From positions 248,001-312,000 of the forward strand of contig JAUTXW010000598.1 of the NCBI GenBank assembly GCA_030620095.1: a stretch of DNA of 64,000 nucleotides. The letters run 5' to 3'. This document shows, piece by piece, positions 22,701-34,197 of the stretch; the stretch's first letter is position 1; each line of letters opens with the position of its first letter. Under the pieces are notes generated by a model. The model worked only from the letters and a program-made list of their open reading frames with translations. It searched no databases and was not told the origin of the DNA. This DNA is from Kuschelorhynchus macadamiae (lineage: Eukaryota > Arthropoda > Insecta > Coleoptera > Curculionidae). The position numbers and the translations under genes are program-made.

Positions 22701-24151
22701 CTACTTTTTATATGGAGACTCAGTTATGATCGCGGCCGAACCACGTTTTCTTCCTTTATTGGAAGTTTGAAAAGAGCATGTGGGCAAAGGACTTATTTCA
22801 GCTGGTTTAACAAGCACTCTATTAGATGTTGGAGTCGATGAGCAACTTGGCAAGGATAGTCTTCCTATGTTATTTTCCGGACGAAGCTTTTTAGCTAGCG
22901 TAGATAACGGAACATCGTCATCACTGCTAACGTCGCCACCAGTGGCTTCAGTTTCAGGAAAAGCATCTCTTTCAGTTCTTAAATGTATGGCAAAATCGTC
23001 ATCTCTAAAAACGTTTTTATTTAATGGAAAGATTCCACATTTTCGGAATCCGTTCACTGCAACCTCCACACTAGCGGCCCGTAAGTAGGCTCTTCCCATC
23101 AACTCTGCCACTTGATAAGCAGTTACTACTCTGCCCGGATTATGCTTTAGCCAGGTTTCTATTTCCACCGCATAATATGTCTTGAATGGAGGCATAAAGG
23201 CTACATCCAGAGGTTGTAATTTGTGAGTGCTGTGTGGAGGCAAACAAACTATGTGAATATAGCTGTCTCTGGCTAGGTTAATCACGTCAATGTTTCTAGT
23301 ATGCGAGTAGTGGCCATCGAGAATTAAAACGACTGGATCTTCCTCAGACGGTTTTACTTGTTTATAAAGTGATGAAGCCAGGATGTAAAAATATCTTGTT
23401 GCATCTATCCAGATGGATGACATTTTGTAACCGTTCCTGGTGGAGCTCCATTAAGCAATTCCGGTTTCATGTTTTTCATAGGGTAAATAAGCATCGGGGG
23501 AACGTACACACCTGTCGCATTCATGCAGGTCACTACTGTCACAAGTGCCCTCCTTTCTGATGTTGTAAGGGCACCCACTTGCTTTTTTCCTCGTAGGCTT
23601 AATACTTTCGTATGTTTATGCTGCACGGTGGTCACACCTGTTTCATCAACATTGAAAATCCTAGACGGATCCATTTTAATTTTTTCAAGGGCAGATTCTA
23701 ATAGCTTAAAAAATTAATGGCAGTTTTCTTTTGTAAACCCTTTCACCCTTGCTGCAGATACACCTTGTGGTTTTCTAAATCGTAGCTCCGGATGTCGGCT
23801 TAAAAACAATTTAAGCCACTTTTTACCAGCAGATCCCCTATTTAGTGAAAATGGATGTGGCAGTCCATTCTTTAACGCTAGCTGAAAAGCCAGTCTTTTA
23901 ATATCAACTGCAGTCAGACCATAGAACCTTTTTTCCATATCAAAACGGTACTCAACCAATAAATCTTCAATTTCTTTTGTTAACGTGTGGTTTCGGCCTA
24001 ATGATGTCGCTATTTCATCCCCACTCTTCCCGGACTTGACGACCTTGACGTAGTCGACTAAAGTACTTCGAGGTACGCCAAACGACTTCGATGCTTTTAA
24101 GTAACCCATCTGTTTATTCCTTACAGCTCCGATAGCTGCTTTCATAGGCAT
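22701..24151 (-). pseudogene. pogo/Tigger-type DDE transposase (DDE_1)
   Basis: N-terminus (GAVRNKQMGYLKASKSFGVP, then RSTLVDYVK) is the psq-like helix-turn-helix; a CENP-B-type HTH follows (ERYRFDMEKRFYGL-like region to KPQGVSAARVKGFTKENC). Catalytic motifs: NVDETGV near 23660, VVLILDGHYSHTRN near 23325 and PPHSTHKLQPLDVAF near 23215; I count 36 residues between the second and third Asp. The tail is Ser/Pro-rich with KKLRPE. Lesions: TAA at 23714-23716, a Trp codon turned to TAG at 23405-23407, and a frameshift near 23360. Common in insects as tigger-like genes; here it lies inside MLE-3 and is inactive. Confidence 0.85.
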
Positions 24152-24179
24152 CCCATTTTTTTCTTTAGGCCATCTGAAA

Positions 24180-24640
24180 AAATAAGTATTTTAACTTAAA
24201 AATGGTCTCCTAATATCGGATATATGCGATATTGGGGATATCTAACTGTGCGGTAATAGGCAACTTAACCTCAAAAATGTATCACGAAATTTCGACAACA
24301 AAGGATATTTTTCTAAAAATATTTATATACCACAAAGATCCTATATACCTTATTGATATAATCGCACTCAGAGAGTCTCTGATAACTGCACATTTTCGCA
24401 AAAAAAAAACAGCAATTTGAAGTGACGTTTAAAAACTTGCTATTCGGCTAAACTAACCACAGACAAGGAAACATGTCCAGTAGAAACGACACTCGCGTCT
24501 CTCTACTAGATATTTCGTAGATGTCAAAAGCTACTAGCCTGCCACCGCGGACAGATGGCAAGGCTTAGAATAATGAAATAAGGTACTGTGCGATATTAGG
24601 AGCCTATCCGATATTTGGCTACTTTCCTCTACTATTAAAT
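24180..24640. promoter_or_regulatory. Subterminal repeats flanking the pogo relic
   Basis: Repeated words CCTAATATCGGATA (near 24209), GCGATATTGGGGATATC (24227), GCGATATTAGGAGCC (24590) and CCTATCCGATATTTGGCT (24603) lie upstream of the pogo start. They look like transposase-binding subterminal repeats; assignment to pogo rests on position alone. Confidence 0.35.
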
Positions 24641-25018
24641 TATGCATTTAATTTTAGAAAATTGTCATTTATTTGCGTGTGTCTGAGAAAAAGTGCATAC
24701 TATTATATATTTTTGAAAAGATAACAGAAGACAACTTTTATAGTCTATAAATATACAGGGGGTTCCATTTAAAAAAGTGAAGTAGGGTCTGATAACTTTT
24801 TGATCTGACCCTGTATACTAATTGAGTTCTACGGGAAAAGTTATATAAGAAACAGTTTTCACATTTTCGATAAGTTATCTGATAGTTGAGATACTAGGGT
24901 GCTTGCAAATGCAACATTTTCAATTTAGCCCTGTATCTTAAAAACTAAAAGGGCTACGAAAATTTTGTTAACGATATATTTAGTTTTGCGCAAAAGTACC
25001 CAAAATGGGACACCCTTT

Positions 25019-26079
25019 ACTTGCGGCCATATTTATCTCTAAAAAATGTCATTTTAATTAAAAAACAGATGAGTATACTATTCATATATGCATCATGTTT
25101 ATTTTATATTTATACAAGTTGTTGACAAGAGGGCCAGACATTTTAATTATTGAAAAAAAAATTATGTTATAAGAGTAACCTGTATATCTTCCTTATTTTA
25201 TGTTTTTACTCTTTAAAAATATTAATATTTCCCAAGTTTCCAAAGAATTCTTAAACTTTAATTTTATCACGGTATTTTTCAAAACTGAGGATCATATTTT
25301 AAAAACTGGAAACAAGCAATATACTGAAAGGGTCCAAGAATTAGCTAAAAGCTGTGAAAATAAAAGTTAAAAAAAAGAATTTCTTTGAAATATTAAGTAA
25401 ATATTTCATGTTTATAGTAGATCACAATGACACAATAACTGAAGTTTTTTTTGCAGGCGAGATAGAGAGGTCTTAATGTATGGCATTTATATTGTCGTGT
25501 AAACAAAACTCCGTGCCAAATATCGTCGCTCGACAAAATATCTATTTTTAAGTAAATTAGCCAATTTGTGGTTCGAAAATTATTACGAAATGTCGTTTTG
25601 TATTTAATATATATTGTTCTAATTAATTAAGATTGTGTTACGTTTCTGTTACCATTAAAAATTAAATCAAATATTTTAATTTTGTACGGTGTAGACAAAG
25701 ATGTTTTAATTTTTAAAAAAGTAAAAAAGTCCATTTGTTTTATTTTAAAAATGATAATAATACAAATGAACGCAACTTCTTTTGTCTCTGAAAATTTTTA
25801 TAAGTTTTCACACCGACCTTTTGGTAATTAGAACATTAACTGGTATTGTTAAAAAAAAATAATAACTTCTAAAAATTGCTTATGACAGAATAGTTAACGT
25901 ATAACATAAAAGTTTTCATAAATAATAATATTCTATAAACTTCGTATTAAGCCGTCCACTTTTTACATTTAACGATCTTTTATGTGTTAAAATTATACCA
26001 AAATTAGGCGTTGCGAATGTCGAGGGAAGATTATGTACAGAAATTCCCATTTTCGACACTACTTATTTTAAAAGATACA
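25019..26079. other. Noncoding stretch without a recognised gene
   Basis: Very AT-rich, no long frame with family resemblance, no clear repeats apart from simple A/T runs. Confidence 0.5.
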
Positions 26080-26499
26080 TGATAACATAATTTTCATAGC
26101 CTTTTTGGTTTTTGAGATTGAAGGTGAAATTGAAAAATATTACTTTTGGGCCAAGCCTCGTACCTTAGTTGTCTTTTAACTTATTTAAGAGGTTAAAACG
26201 CATATTTATAGAATTTTTTCCGTGGAATTCAGTTTTTTCTTGCATAATCCGTTTTTTAGGTATGAAGCAAACATATATTTTTTTAATTGGAATACCCTGT
26301 ACATTATTTTTATATTTATTGGAAATTGTGTAGGCTTTTCAGAAATATATATTTCTATATAGTTATTTTGAAACACAAGCTCAAAATTCAATATTTTTAA
26401 TAATTCTCGTTCTTTTGAATTAGTTGGAAATATGCTATAGCCAAATCTATTAGCAACAAAAAAGCAAATGTCTAAAACCTGAGATAGAGGTGTCACTTT

Positions 26500-26830
26500 T
26501 TAAAAAATCACCCTCTCAGGTTTTACATATCTTTACGTTTAAGCTTCCCTAGACGCCTAAAAATATGTTTCATCAATTCCGTCTGCCAGTTTGTCGGTCT
26601 GTCTGTCTGTCAGTTCGCGACATGGCTTAAAGACTACTACTACTACCCGATCGACTTCAAATTTTCATATGGGGATGACCGTCGACATTTCGCAACTTTA
26701 TTGTTGCATTCTCAGGACACGTATAGAGTCTATATCCTACATGAGACCCATATTTTCAGTCTCTACCTAGTCCGTTGGTCCGCAGATATTTCCCAGATAT
26801 TAGGTTTCTAAACAATCGTTAACGATATTC
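26500..26830. repeat. Dispersed block with (GTCT)n and a Penelope-type stem motif
   Basis: Begins ATCACCCTCTCAGG, passes TTTACGTTTAAGCTTCCC and CAATTCCGTC, has GTCTGTCTGTCTGTCAG near 26596, then CGACTTCAAATTTTCATATG. At 26681-26715 it carries, on the minus strand, CTGAGAATGCAACAATAAAG then TTGCGAAATGTCGAC, a stem-loop followed by GAAA. Related blocks are at 42085-42640 and, in part, 21265, 56950 and 58040. Confidence 0.55.
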
Positions 26831-26839
26831 AAAAAATCA

Positions 26840-27228
26840 GCCTGAAAATATTTATTAAATGAATTTCAATATGCAAGAATTAAGTGTGATATAGAGATAA
26901 ATTGGTAAAGTTGTGGTACTAATTTAAGATGGTGAAATAAAACCGCGGCCAAATAATTTTTTATAAAATAAACTTGTCCAATTGACTTTAAATTTTGCAG
27001 AAAAATTAAATGTGAAAGTCGGATAAACTGATACGAATTAAACATGACGTAACAAAAGGGCGGTATGTGGCAATGTAAAATCTACTTGTTGAATTTATTT
27101 TAAATTATGCCCAAAAGTCAAGTGTGGCATAGGTAGAAACTGGTAAAATATTGGTAGGAAAACAATATGATGGACTAAAATGCCGGCACATATAAATGTT
27201 TCAAAAGACAGTATAAAATGTAACACAT
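26840..27228. repeat. Degenerate ~100-bp array unit block
   Basis: Units with AAACTTGTCCAATTGACTTT, AAATTATGCCCAAAAGTCAA and GGTAAAATATTGGTAGGAA, alternating with AAAATG(C/G)CGGCAC-type sequence; orientation is opposite to the array at 20940. It ends where MLE-5 begins. Confidence 0.5.
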
Positions 27229-27355
27229 ATACAGGGTTATTCACGCAACCCGTTCATTAAAAGTTTTTGATGCCATTTAGATCATAATTTCAAATTTTGG
27301 GAATAAGGTAAGGTCAAGGGGTACTTCTTTTTTGAAATATTTTCCACTTCCTGTC

Positions 27356-27376
27356 ACTTCCGGTTTAACCGGAAGT
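27356..27376. promoter_or_regulatory. Palindromic double CCGGAAG site, left arm of MLE-5
   Basis: The core CTTCCGGTTTAACCGGAAG is a perfect palindrome around a single centre base and puts two ETS-type CCGGAA cores head to head. It is present in the same place in all arms of MLE-5 and MLE-7 and in the solo repeat at 56440. Confidence 0.6.
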
Positions 27377-27986
27377 TGGTATCAACTTGCTTATTTTAAA
27401 TGGAACACCCTATATTTTATGATATCTTTGGATTCTATGGAGAATTTTAATGCTATTTTATGTAGCATGTCCTATAGCCAGGTTCAAGCATTCTCAAGAT
27501 ATTTGACCTTGAACCGAAAATGAGCCTTCGGGGTACCAAATTTTAAAATCTCATATTTTTGTAAGTTTTGAAGATATAATCTTCATATTTTGCAGACGAT
27601 CGGTAAATAATCTTAGGTTTCTATTTTTTTTTATTGAATTTGTCTATTTTTATACAGGGTGTCCTACATTCAGCGGCAAACATTCACATTTTCAAAGCCT
27701 CTAAAGTTCGTTTTTTTAAATGGGACACTCTATAACTTTATGCACTATCAAATGTAGAATTTCATTTTCTATTGCACTGTATTAAGGTTCCCTATACCTA
27801 TTCGTAACCATTTTCGAAATAATTGGGTTTTATAAAAATATTGTATGTATGTGCTTACATTTAGTTTACATGTTCCAATGGTGAGCCATGGAAAAACAAT
27901 TGAGATCCAATATCCAATATGACAGATGATTAGTATGCGTTATTTATCGAAAGCTGTCAGTGATAAACTAAATCTTGTAAATCGAA

Positions 27987-29006
27987 ATGGAAGAAACTCA
28001 AACGCTGATATTCTCAATCTATTTTATATTCATGAAGAATGTTATAAACTTTTGGAGAGAACGTGTCGTGTGTTTAATGAACGCCACTCTGATTTGCCGC
28101 CAATGAACAAGTCAAAATTCAAGAGGATTGAAACGAACTTTTTGCGTTTTGGCAAAGTTAAAGTTACAAAAAATGTTCCGAAACCAGTGCCGAGGATAAC
28201 GTAATAAACACATTAGCTTATTTCCACGCAAACCCGCAAAGTTCAATACCGTCTGCAGAAAACGATTTGGGAATTTCTTCTTCATCTGTCACCCTTATTC
28301 CTTCGAAAACGTGCAAGCCTTGAGACCTGGTGATGACGTCTGACGAGTAGAATTTTGCGAATTCATGGTTTTGAAAATTCAAGAGGACCCTCAATTCTTT
28401 TCAAAAATATTTTGGACCGATGAAGCGAAATTTTCTAGAGAAGGAATGACAAATAGAAGAAACGAACATTTCTGAGCAGCAGAAAATCCGCACGCTTTAC
28501 GCGAAACGCGTTCTCAAGAGAGGTTTAGCTTCAATGTTTTCGGTATAGTATTAAATGATCAGGTGCGGTACTGTATTTATGAAGACAATTTAAACAGTGA
28601 TAAGTATTTGGAAATTCTACGAGGGACGGTTTCTGAATTTAGAAATTTCTATTGGTGAGCTGCGAAATTATTGGTATCAATTAGATGGGGCACCAGTACA
28701 TAATTCCGCTGCAGTTTATCTCAAATTATCTCGAATTTTTGAAGATCGCTGGATTGGTCCCAAATCCCTTGGAGATGGCCCCCGCGATCGCCTGATTTAA
28801 CACCCCTAGACTTTTATTTATGGGGATTTATCAAAGGTAAAGTCTATGCTTCCCCAGTAACTAACCAACAAGATTTACTGGACAGGATACGAACAGCTTT
28901 TGCCGAATTAGAAAACGGACGAATTCAACGGGCCACAGCAACTGTACAAAGAAGAATTGAAATGTGTCTTCAAATGAACGGACAGCATATAGAACATTTG
29001 TTATAA
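27987..29006 (+). pseudogene. Mariner-like transposase of MLE-5, degraded
   Basis: The ATG at 27987 is followed by a 1-nt deletion; the HTH then reads NADILNLFYIHEECYKLLER then TCRVFNERHSDLPPMNKSKF. A 7-nt deletion near 28190 shifts NAEDNVINTLAYFHANPQSS into another frame. ILKIQEDPQFFSKIFWTDEA (first Asp) is near 28405, YWYQLDGAPVHNSA (second Asp) near 28685, and RWPPRSPDLTPLDFYLWGFI (third Asp) near 28790. The C-terminus RRIEMCLQMNGQHIEHLL ends at 29006. In the sister copy I count 41 residues between the second and third Asp. Multiple small indels make this copy inactive. Confidence 0.85.
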
Positions 29007-29688
29007 TTCCATTTTATTATTTTATTTATTTATTGTTGATTGTTAGATTGCTATAATTTTTAAGTTCACTAAAACGAGTTTAGAACAGTCTCAAACTTAG
29101 TAGATATGGTTAAAAATAATGTAAACAAGTTATTACATTTTTTATAACTTTTCCGAAACGAAAAAATTGTTTTCCCATGGCTTACTACGGGAAGGTGTAA
29201 GCATTTAGCAAATACATATGATAGTTTAATAAAAACGTGATTATTTCGAAAATGGTTACGAATAGGTATAGGGAACCTTAATATAGTTCGATAGAAAATT
29301 AAATTCTACATTTGATAGTGCATAAAGTTATAGGGTGTCCCATTTAAAAAAAAAACGGACTTCAGCGGCTTTGAAAATGTGAATGTTTGCCGCTGAATTT
29401 AAGACACCCTGTATAAAAATAGGCAAATTCAATAAAAAAAATAGAAACCTAAGATTATTTACCGATCGTCTGCAAAATATGAAGATTATATCTTCAAAAC
29501 TTACAAAAATATGAGATTTTAAAATTTGGTACCCCGAAGGCTCATTTTTGGTTCAAGGTCAAGTGTCTTAAGAACGCTTGAACCTAGGTATAGGACATGC
29601 TACATAAAATAGCATTAAAATTCTCCGTAGAATCCAAAAATATCATAAAATACAGGGTTTTCCATTTAAAATAAGCAAGTTGATACCA

Positions 29689-29709
29689 ACTTCCGGTTAA
29701 ACCGGAAGT
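29689..29709. promoter_or_regulatory. Palindromic double CCGGAAG site, right arm of MLE-5
   Basis: Mirror copy of the site at 27356: CTTCCGGTTAAACCGGAAG. Confidence 0.6.
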
Positions 29710-29839
29710 GACAGGAAGTTGAAAATATTTCAAAAAAGAAGTACCCTTTGACCTTACCTTAATCCCAAAATTTGAAATTTTTATCTAAATGGCATCATCA
29801 AAAACTTTTAATGAATGGGTTGCGTGAATAACCCTGTAT

Positions 29840-30249
29840 ACTCTGACTATGTACAGAATTAAATTGGGTCACACTTCACTGTTCCTAACAAAAAGAAAAA
29901 AAGGGAAGTTCCGGCTAAAGGGAATTTACCAATTTTCTTATAATAAAGCAGTTTATAAAAATTATGAGATTGTTATGTTTTATACAATCTAAAAAGAATC
30001 CCTAAGGAGCGTTGGAATAATATTTTTAGGAAAAAAACAGTGTTGTCCCAAATTTTGACCTTTCATGTATGATGAAATAGGTTAAGTGAGCCGATCCGTG
30101 TTCACAATCCTACGATTGTGAATATTTTCTCCTACTTGGGGATTTTATATTTTTGTTATTGGTGAAAAATAGGGGTCAAATATTAAAGTAATTCGTAACA
30201 TGAACTATCTTGTATCATTACTACTTACATGGATCTTGTTTTTAATAAA
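29840..30249. other. Noncoding stretch inside MLE-4
   Basis: AT-rich sequence between MLE-5 and the right arm of MLE-4; no frame or repeat of known type. Confidence 0.4.
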
Positions 30250-30609
30250 TTAGTCATGGGTTACTGCTACAAATAATGAAAATTATTATAAATATTGAAT
30301 TTTGAGCTTGTTTTTCAAAATACCTAAATAGAAATATATATTTTTGGAAACCCCATATAAGTTCTAATAAATATAAAAAATAATGTACCATGTACCATTA
30401 AAAAAAAAACAACATATTATGTTTGCTTGATAATTGAAAAATAGACTGCGCCATTGGATTCTACGGAAAAGTTCTATAAAAATGAGTTGAACCTTTTTAA
30501 TACGTTAAAAGACAATAGATATACAAGGTTTGGCCCGTAAATAATATTTTTCAAGTTCACCCTGTATCTCACAAACCAAGAGGGCTATGAAAATTATTTT
30601 AGTGCCTTG

Positions 30610-31080
30610 TTTAGTTTTACAAGAAAACTGATAAATTTCCCTTTATTAGAAATAGAGATGTGTGACCCATATTTTTTTATTGGGCGCCATTTTGTTACAC
30701 CGTTTTGGATTCTTACCAAAATTTTACCGTATGCCATACAAGTCGATTGAATAAGAATTTTTGTTTACGTTGATTAAACATTTCAGTTGACCACCAGTTT
30801 GTTTCGCCATCTTAAATTCGTACCAGAAATTTACCAGTTTATCTCTATACCACATTGAATGCCTACACTATATACGAAATTAATCTAGTAAATAGTTTTT
30901 CCGGCTGTATTTTTTAAAAATTTTATTAAGCCGCCATTTTCTTTTGCTGCCTGGGATTCGTACCCAAATGTAACCAGTTCATTCCTATATAAAACTTGAT
31001 TTTTGTTCAAAATTTAAGGTACATTGGATAATTAGTAATAAAACGTCAAGATTAAGCCAACTACACCTACTGATAAAGTA
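30610..31080 (+). repeat. Degenerate ~100-110-bp array between MLE-4 and MLE-6
   Basis: Units with GGGCGCCATTTTGTTACACC near 30682, TTACCAGTTTATCTCTATAC near 30832, AAGCCGCCATTTTC near 30938. Same family and orientation as 20940-21658. Confidence 0.55.
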
Positions 31081-33526
31081 CAGGGTGTCCGGATTTGGTT
31101 GCAAAAGCAGGGTATCTCGCTTATTTTTAAAGATAGAACCTTGCGGTTTTCACGAACCTGAGCTATTTTTTTGTGAAACTCATGAAGCCGTAAACAAAAT
31201 TTCCATAGCCTTCTTCGTTTATGAGATACAGGGCGAAATAGAACATTTTGCATTTTGGGACCCCCTCATATCTCGGTTATCCTTTAATTTAACGCAAAGG
31301 GAAAAATTGCTGCTTATGCAGTTTTTTACGCTGGATCCAGTGGCGTAGTCATATTTTTCATTTGTGTTGATATTTTTTTAGATATGACCAAAAGTTGTTT
31401 TTTTTAAATGGGACACCCTGTATATTTGTCCATAAATTGATTTGTCCTTTTAAAAGCTTCTCAAAAGTATATAATAGTATGGGTATATTTTAATAAACAA
31501 CAACAAAAATCCTAATTTTTATAATTATCATCCCAAATTTTGCAGTAGGCCATGGAATACGATGCCGTTTTCTTTTGTTTTCTTGGAAGCAAATGACATT
31601 TCCCAATTTTGTACGCGTATATAAAATATAGCGCTAGTTTTTTGTATTTATTTATTGTGTAAAAATATATTTGTATTATTATGGAAGAAAACCAAACTTT
31701 CGAACATTATGAAAAGCACGATATGTTAGCTTGTTTTATATTAAGTAATGAAAATGTTGAAGCGGGTTCTGAGATGTATTTTATCAGGTAAATAGTTAAT
31801 TTTAGGTATGTTGAAATACTATTGCTTAATTTTTATTTAGATATCCAAAAAGGAGGCAACTTAATATATCCACTTTTTATCGGATAAAAAAGAATTTACT
31901 TAATCACGGATCATTTATCAAACCTCGTACGAAAACATATAATAAAGAAAATCGGGGGGCTGAGGAAATTACGGTTTTGGCTAATGCAGAAGCTTACCCT
32001 ACAAACTCTTGTAGGGCCAATGAAAAGAGCATAGGGATTCCAAAAATTAGAGTTCAAGAAATTCTAAAAAAGCACAAATACCACCCATACAAATTTAGGC
32101 TCGTGCAGCACTTACAGCCAGGGGATGCAGAGCGTCGGGTAATCTTCTGCAATTGGTTTCGAGAAAGATGCGATATGGTTAGAGATTTTGAAAGGAAGGT
32201 TATATAGTCAGACGAAGCACATTTCAGTAATTCTGGTATACTCAATAGGCCCAATAGTAGATTCTAATCCCAGGAAAATCAACATCAAATATTTCCCAGA
32301 AGACAGCAGGACAGGTTTGGTCTAAATGTGTCCTGCTTCATATTAGGAACACATATAAAATTTTATATATTTGAGGAAAATCTAACAGCCAATCGCTATA
32401 TAGAAATTTTAGAGGCAGCTATACCTGAATTACTTGACGATGTTCCTCTAGCGCAAATTAACGAAATTTATTTTCAACAGGACGGTGCTCCTGCACACAA
32501 TTCTGGAATGACGAGATTATCTCTGGACAATAATTTTACCAATCAATGGATCGAAACAAATGGACCTATAAGATGGCCTCCTAGGTCCCCAGATTTGTCG
32601 ATTTTAGATTTCTTTCTATGGGGATGTCTGGAAAATAGAATTTACAAAGACCACTATGATAATGTCCAAGATTTACGAAATGCAATAAGAGAAAATTTTC
32701 GCTATTTAAAAAATCATCCCGTTATTTTGCTTAATTCCCTAAAACGAATACGAAAATTGTGCGAAGCGTGCATAGAACAAAATGGAAATCAGTTTGAACA
32801 GTTCTTTTGATTTCCTTGGTTACTGTAGTTCTTATGCGACAGTTGATTTTTGCTGAAAGGCTTGTTACATAATAATTTATTACTGTTTTGTTCTTGTGTT
32901 ACATAAATCTAGGTAGGTGGTACTTTTTTTGGTGCGAAATTATCGATACATATTTTGATAAATAGATTTAATTACATATTTATTTTGATTTATTGTTAGG
33001 ATGTAGATATTGTTAACGACTTTAAATAAAAGGCAGCATTGTTTTGCATGGCCTACTGCAAAATTTGGGATGATAGTTATAAAAATCAGGATTTTTGTTG
33101 TTGTTTATTAAAATAGACCCATACTATTATATATTTTTGAGAAGCTTTTAAAAGGACAAATCAATTTCTGGACAAATATACAGGGTGTCCCATTAAAAAA
33201 AAACACAACTTTGGGTCATATCTAAAAAATAGCAACTCAAATGAAAAATATGACTACGCCACTGGATCCAGCGTAAAAAACTGCATAAGCAGCAATTTTT
33301 CCCTTTGCGTTAAGTTAAAGGATAACCGAGATAAGAGGGGGGTCCCAAAATGCAAAATTTTCTATTTCGCCCTGTATCTCATAAACGAAGAAGGCTATGA
33401 AAATTTTGTTTACGGTTTCACGAGTTTCACAAAAAATTAGCTCAGGTTCGTGAAAACCGCAAGGTTCTATCTTTAAAAATAAGCGAGATACCCTGCTGTT
33501 GCAACCAAATCCGGACACCCTGTACA
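31081..33526 (+). mobile_element. MLE-6: mariner-like element with ~485-bp inverted repeats
   Basis: Starts CAGGGTGTCCGGATTTGGTT and ends AACCAAATCCGGACACCCTG. Arms 31081-31566 and 33042-33526 match closely, sharing TATCTCGCTTATTTTTAAAG, AACCTTGCGGTTTTCACGAA, CACTGGATCCAG-type sequence, GGGACACCCTGTATATTTG and TTTTGCAGTAGGCCATG. The transposase-coding region lies wholly between the arms. This is the best-preserved transposase in the window's mariner-like group. Confidence 0.9.
31681..32810 (+). pseudogene. Mariner-like transposase of MLE-6, D-D41-D, intron-containing, two nonsense codons
   Basis: Exon 1 (31681-31787) starts MEENQTFEHYEKHDMLACFI. A 53-bp intron, 31788-31840 (GTAAAT...TTTTTATTTAG), restores the frame to RYPKRRQLNISTFYRIKKNL, completing the helix-turn-helix. 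Exon 2 continues to 32810. A second HTH-like part reads SIGIPKIRVQEILKKHKYHP. Catalytic motifs: SDEAHFSNSG near 32208, YFQQDGAPAHNSGM near 32470 and SPDLSILDFFLWG near 32590; I count 41 residues between the second and third Asp. Total length 358 codons. The frame is continuous apart from TAG at 32205-32207 and TAA at 32265-32267. Family comparison places Trp at both sites (WTDEA and HFW-type contexts). The C-terminus CIEQNGNQFEQFF is intact. Confidence 0.88.
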
Positions 33527-34197
33527 TAGTTAAATAATTTAATTTTTTATTATTTTTGGAATTGTGCTCGTTATGAGTCTCTCTGAAAGCCGTCTATACC
33601 GAGAACACACGCACGGTCTGTCTGACGAACTTAGCAACATAAAAAAGGAGCACTGGCCTATCAGAAAAGGGTAGTAGTAAAAGTCACAGTCAGTAATAAA
33701 TCCCTTTCGTACATCGTACCTCAATTTTAGTTCAAGGTGGTCGAGTATTGTTGACTAATAAGTTTCATGTAACGGACTGATCTTCAGACGTAACATAATA
33801 TGATTCGGAGTGATTATTTCAATGTTTACAATATAATTACGTCAACTTTTATTCCTTTGCACGCAGCGAGAGAGAGAGAGATCGTATGGCGAAAACCTCG
33901 AATTTCGCCAGAATTTCGGGATTAATAGGGGTTACGTCAAAAGGCATTTAATTTATTTTCGTCTTCGCCCGCCGCCACCGAAATCCTGTATGCACCCGGC
34001 ACCACATCGCGCCGCGTTCTTCTGTCATTTTCTAAAAATACCGCTCCGAGAAAATCATCTCTCTCGGGCCGCATCCAAACACAACACTTTTACAGAATAT
34101 CCATCCAGTCGCGAGATAAAGCCAGGTCGGTAAGTGCGCGTGGCTAAAGTTCCGCTTTTTCGAACCCCCCGAGATTTAAAAAAAAAACGAACCAAAA
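33527..34197 (+). promoter_or_regulatory. Probable promoter/5' UTR region of a host gene
   Basis: From about 33850 the sequence becomes notably richer in G+C and CpG than its surroundings, e.g. TTCGCCCGCCGCCACCG and GCGCCGCGTTC, and carries a GA-repeat near 33868-33884. GTCGGTAAGTG near 34130 is a good splice-donor match, which suggests an alternative upstream noncoding exon. The segment leads into the ATG at 34198. No TATA box or initiator was identified with confidence. Confidence 0.45.

Larger units (their letters stand above)
21659..25018 (-). mobile_element. MLE-3: mariner-like element with ~375-bp inverted repeats, disrupted by pogo
   Basis: Arms at 21659-22033 and 24645-25018 are inverted copies: outer edge GAGGGTGTCCCATTTCGGG against CAAAATGGGACACCCTTT, then shared TATCAGATAACTTATCGAAA, GACCCTACTT and CTGTATATTTATAGAC, and inner edge AAATTAAATGCATAAT. 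The interior holds a scrap of this element's own transposase (22195-22360) and a pogo-type transposase. The nest implies that pogo entered MLE-3. Confidence 0.75.
27229..29839 (+). mobile_element. MLE-5: mariner-like element with ~670-bp inverted repeats
   Basis: Starts TACAGGGTTATTCACGCAAC and ends GCGTGAATAACCCTGTA, flanked by TA on both sides. The arms (27229-27905 and about 29170-29839) share, in order, CAAATTTTGGGA, the CTTCCGGTTTAACCGGAAG palindrome, AATGGAACACCCTATATTTT-type and CAGGGTGTCCTACATTCAGC-type modules, and CCCTATACCTATTCGTAACC. Its sister MLE-7 lies in reverse orientation at 37967-40725. Confidence 0.85.
26080..30580. mobile_element. MLE-4: long inverted repeats enclosing other insertions
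   Basis: Arms at about 26080-26460 and 30250-30580 are inverted copies, sharing AATTTTCATAGCC, TTGAAAAATATTA, TTGTCTTTTAAC, GCAAACATA, TATATTTCTAT and GCTCAAAATTCAATATTT. They include the GTACATTATTTTTTATATTT block and a CTGTA/GGGTG module, so they belong with the mariner-like terminal repeats. No transposase of this element remains: the interior is the CTGTC-type block, the tandem array and MLE-5. Confidence 0.65.

Noticed and set aside
22780..23088. Plus-strand 102-codon frame opposite the pogo gene
   Set aside because: Shadow of the pogo C-terminal region on the other strand.
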